Assembly (NCBI GenBank): GCA_030433355.1
Contig: JAUIMG010000002.1
Span: 1 to 64,000, forward strand
Length of the DNA: 64,000 nt
From: Bacteroidia bacterium
Lineage (GTDB): Bacteria > Bacteroidota > Bacteroidia > Flavobacteriales_E > Vicingaceae
Direction: 5' to 3'
Shown: piece after piece, positions 63,671 to 64,000 of the stretch
Layout: every line of letters starts with the position of its first letter
Numbering within the stretch: the first letter of the stretch is position 1
Position numbers and translations under genes: made by a program
The notes under the pieces: generated by a model
The model's database searches: none
Told to the model about the DNA's origin: nothing
What the model saw: only the letters and a program-made list of their open reading frames with translations

Positions 63671-64000
63671 ATGGAAGAAACAATTATAAATAGAGTTGCA
63701 AATAGTGGTTTAATTACCATTGATTTAGAAGAGTTAGCTCCAAAAGAGGAGTTAGTTGTGTTTGATATAAAAGACCAACTGTGGCAAGGCATGGCCTTAA
63801 AAGAGAAGGATTTTAGATCTTTTATCAAAGAAAACAATTGGCAAGAGTACAACGAAAAGCATGTTGCTATATACTGTTCTGTGGACGCAATAATCCCTAA
63901 ATGGGCTTACATGCTTTTGACTTCTGCTTTGCAGCCTTATGCAAAATCTGTGGTATTTGGAGATATAGAAGAGCTTCGAAGAGAAGTTTGGAAAGGAGCT
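63671..64000 (+). CDS. DUF2480-family protein (3' end outside window)
   Basis: The first 110 residues are visible and run off the window. ITIDLEELAPKEELVVFDIK and WQGMALKEKDFRSFIK near the start, then HVAIYCSVDAIIPKWAYMLL, match DUF2480, a Bacteroidota family usually encoded after the suf genes. It lies 2 bp after the DUF59 stop. It has no signal peptide or membrane segment; function is unknown, and a link to Fe-S biogenesis is inferred only from position. Confidence 0.75.
   Translation, partial: MEETIINRVANSGLITIDLEELAPKEELVVFDIKDQLWQGMALKEKDFRSFIKENNWQEYNEKHVAIYCSVDAIIPKWAYMLLTSALQPYAKSVVFGDIEELRREVWKGA

Overview
The window is about 34% GC, densely packed, and reads as the chromosome of a member of the Bacteroidota (Flavobacteriia or Cytophagia grade, probably aerobic and aquatic). 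The evidence is a SprF/PorP-PorE pair and many proteins with type IX secretion (T9SS) C-terminal domains, TAnnTTTG-like promoter elements, a sufABCDSE-DUF59-DUF2480 cluster, menaquinone synthesis by the futalosine route (mqnC), and photolyase/cryptochrome genes. No prophage, insertion sequence, CRISPR array or rRNA operon was seen.

Layout. 1-8.75 kb: a surface locus. It holds the 3' part of a repetitive tail-fibre-like protein, a second fibre-like protein, a small SprB-repeat protein with a gliding-motility C-terminal domain, a SprF/PorP-like barrel, and a PorE-like OmpA protein with five tandem regulatory-like (CRD/Cna-B-like) domains. 8.75-13.8 kb: a membrane-anchored class III nucleotide cyclase fused to an HD domain, a secreted hypothetical protein, methylmalonyl-CoA epimerase, a HAD phosphatase and a sodium:solute symporter. 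13.8-15.9 kb: a PLP decarboxylase divergent from cysteine dioxygenase, which together would give hypotaurine/taurine. 15.9-19.6 kb: a five-gene minus-strand photolyase/cryptochrome operon, including an unannotated 44-residue DUF2256 zinc-ribbon gene. A tRNA with CAU anticodon follows. 19.9-25.7 kb: a 1933-residue T9SS cargo built of 185-residue repeats.

25.7-30.5 kb: ldcA, yraN, a PAP2-like membrane protein, rpoN and asnS. 30.7-37.3 kb: a TetR regulator followed by a TolC/adaptor/RND efflux operon, closed by a strong terminator. 37.45-39.83 kb: a 5'-truncated T9SS cargo gene and an intact cargo gene, lying between two related terminator hairpins. 39.9-44.8 kb (minus): accC, accB, fabH, then rpmF, DUF177 and pdxA. 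44.97-49.3 kb: mqnC, a large fibronectin-like/gliding-C-terminal protein and ribE. 49.3-53.4 kb (minus): metF and a second large protein with a gliding-type C-terminus. 53.6-57.7 kb: lepA, a secreted ChaN/EreA-like protein and thiL. 57.8-64 kb: the SUF iron-sulfur assembly operon, running off the window in a DUF2480 gene.

The most interesting parts are the photolyase operon and the surface locus. The operon contains an antenna-less photolyase-like protein with a C-terminal alpha/beta extension, a PhrB-like protein that appears to have lost its iron-sulfur cysteines, a flavin reductase and two small conserved partners, behind a hairpin-containing leader. Also notable are the cyclase-HD fusion with a missing transition-state arginine, the taurine gene pair, and the exact 555-bp repeats of the giant cargo. 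Functions are inferred from motifs read by eye; no database search was possible.
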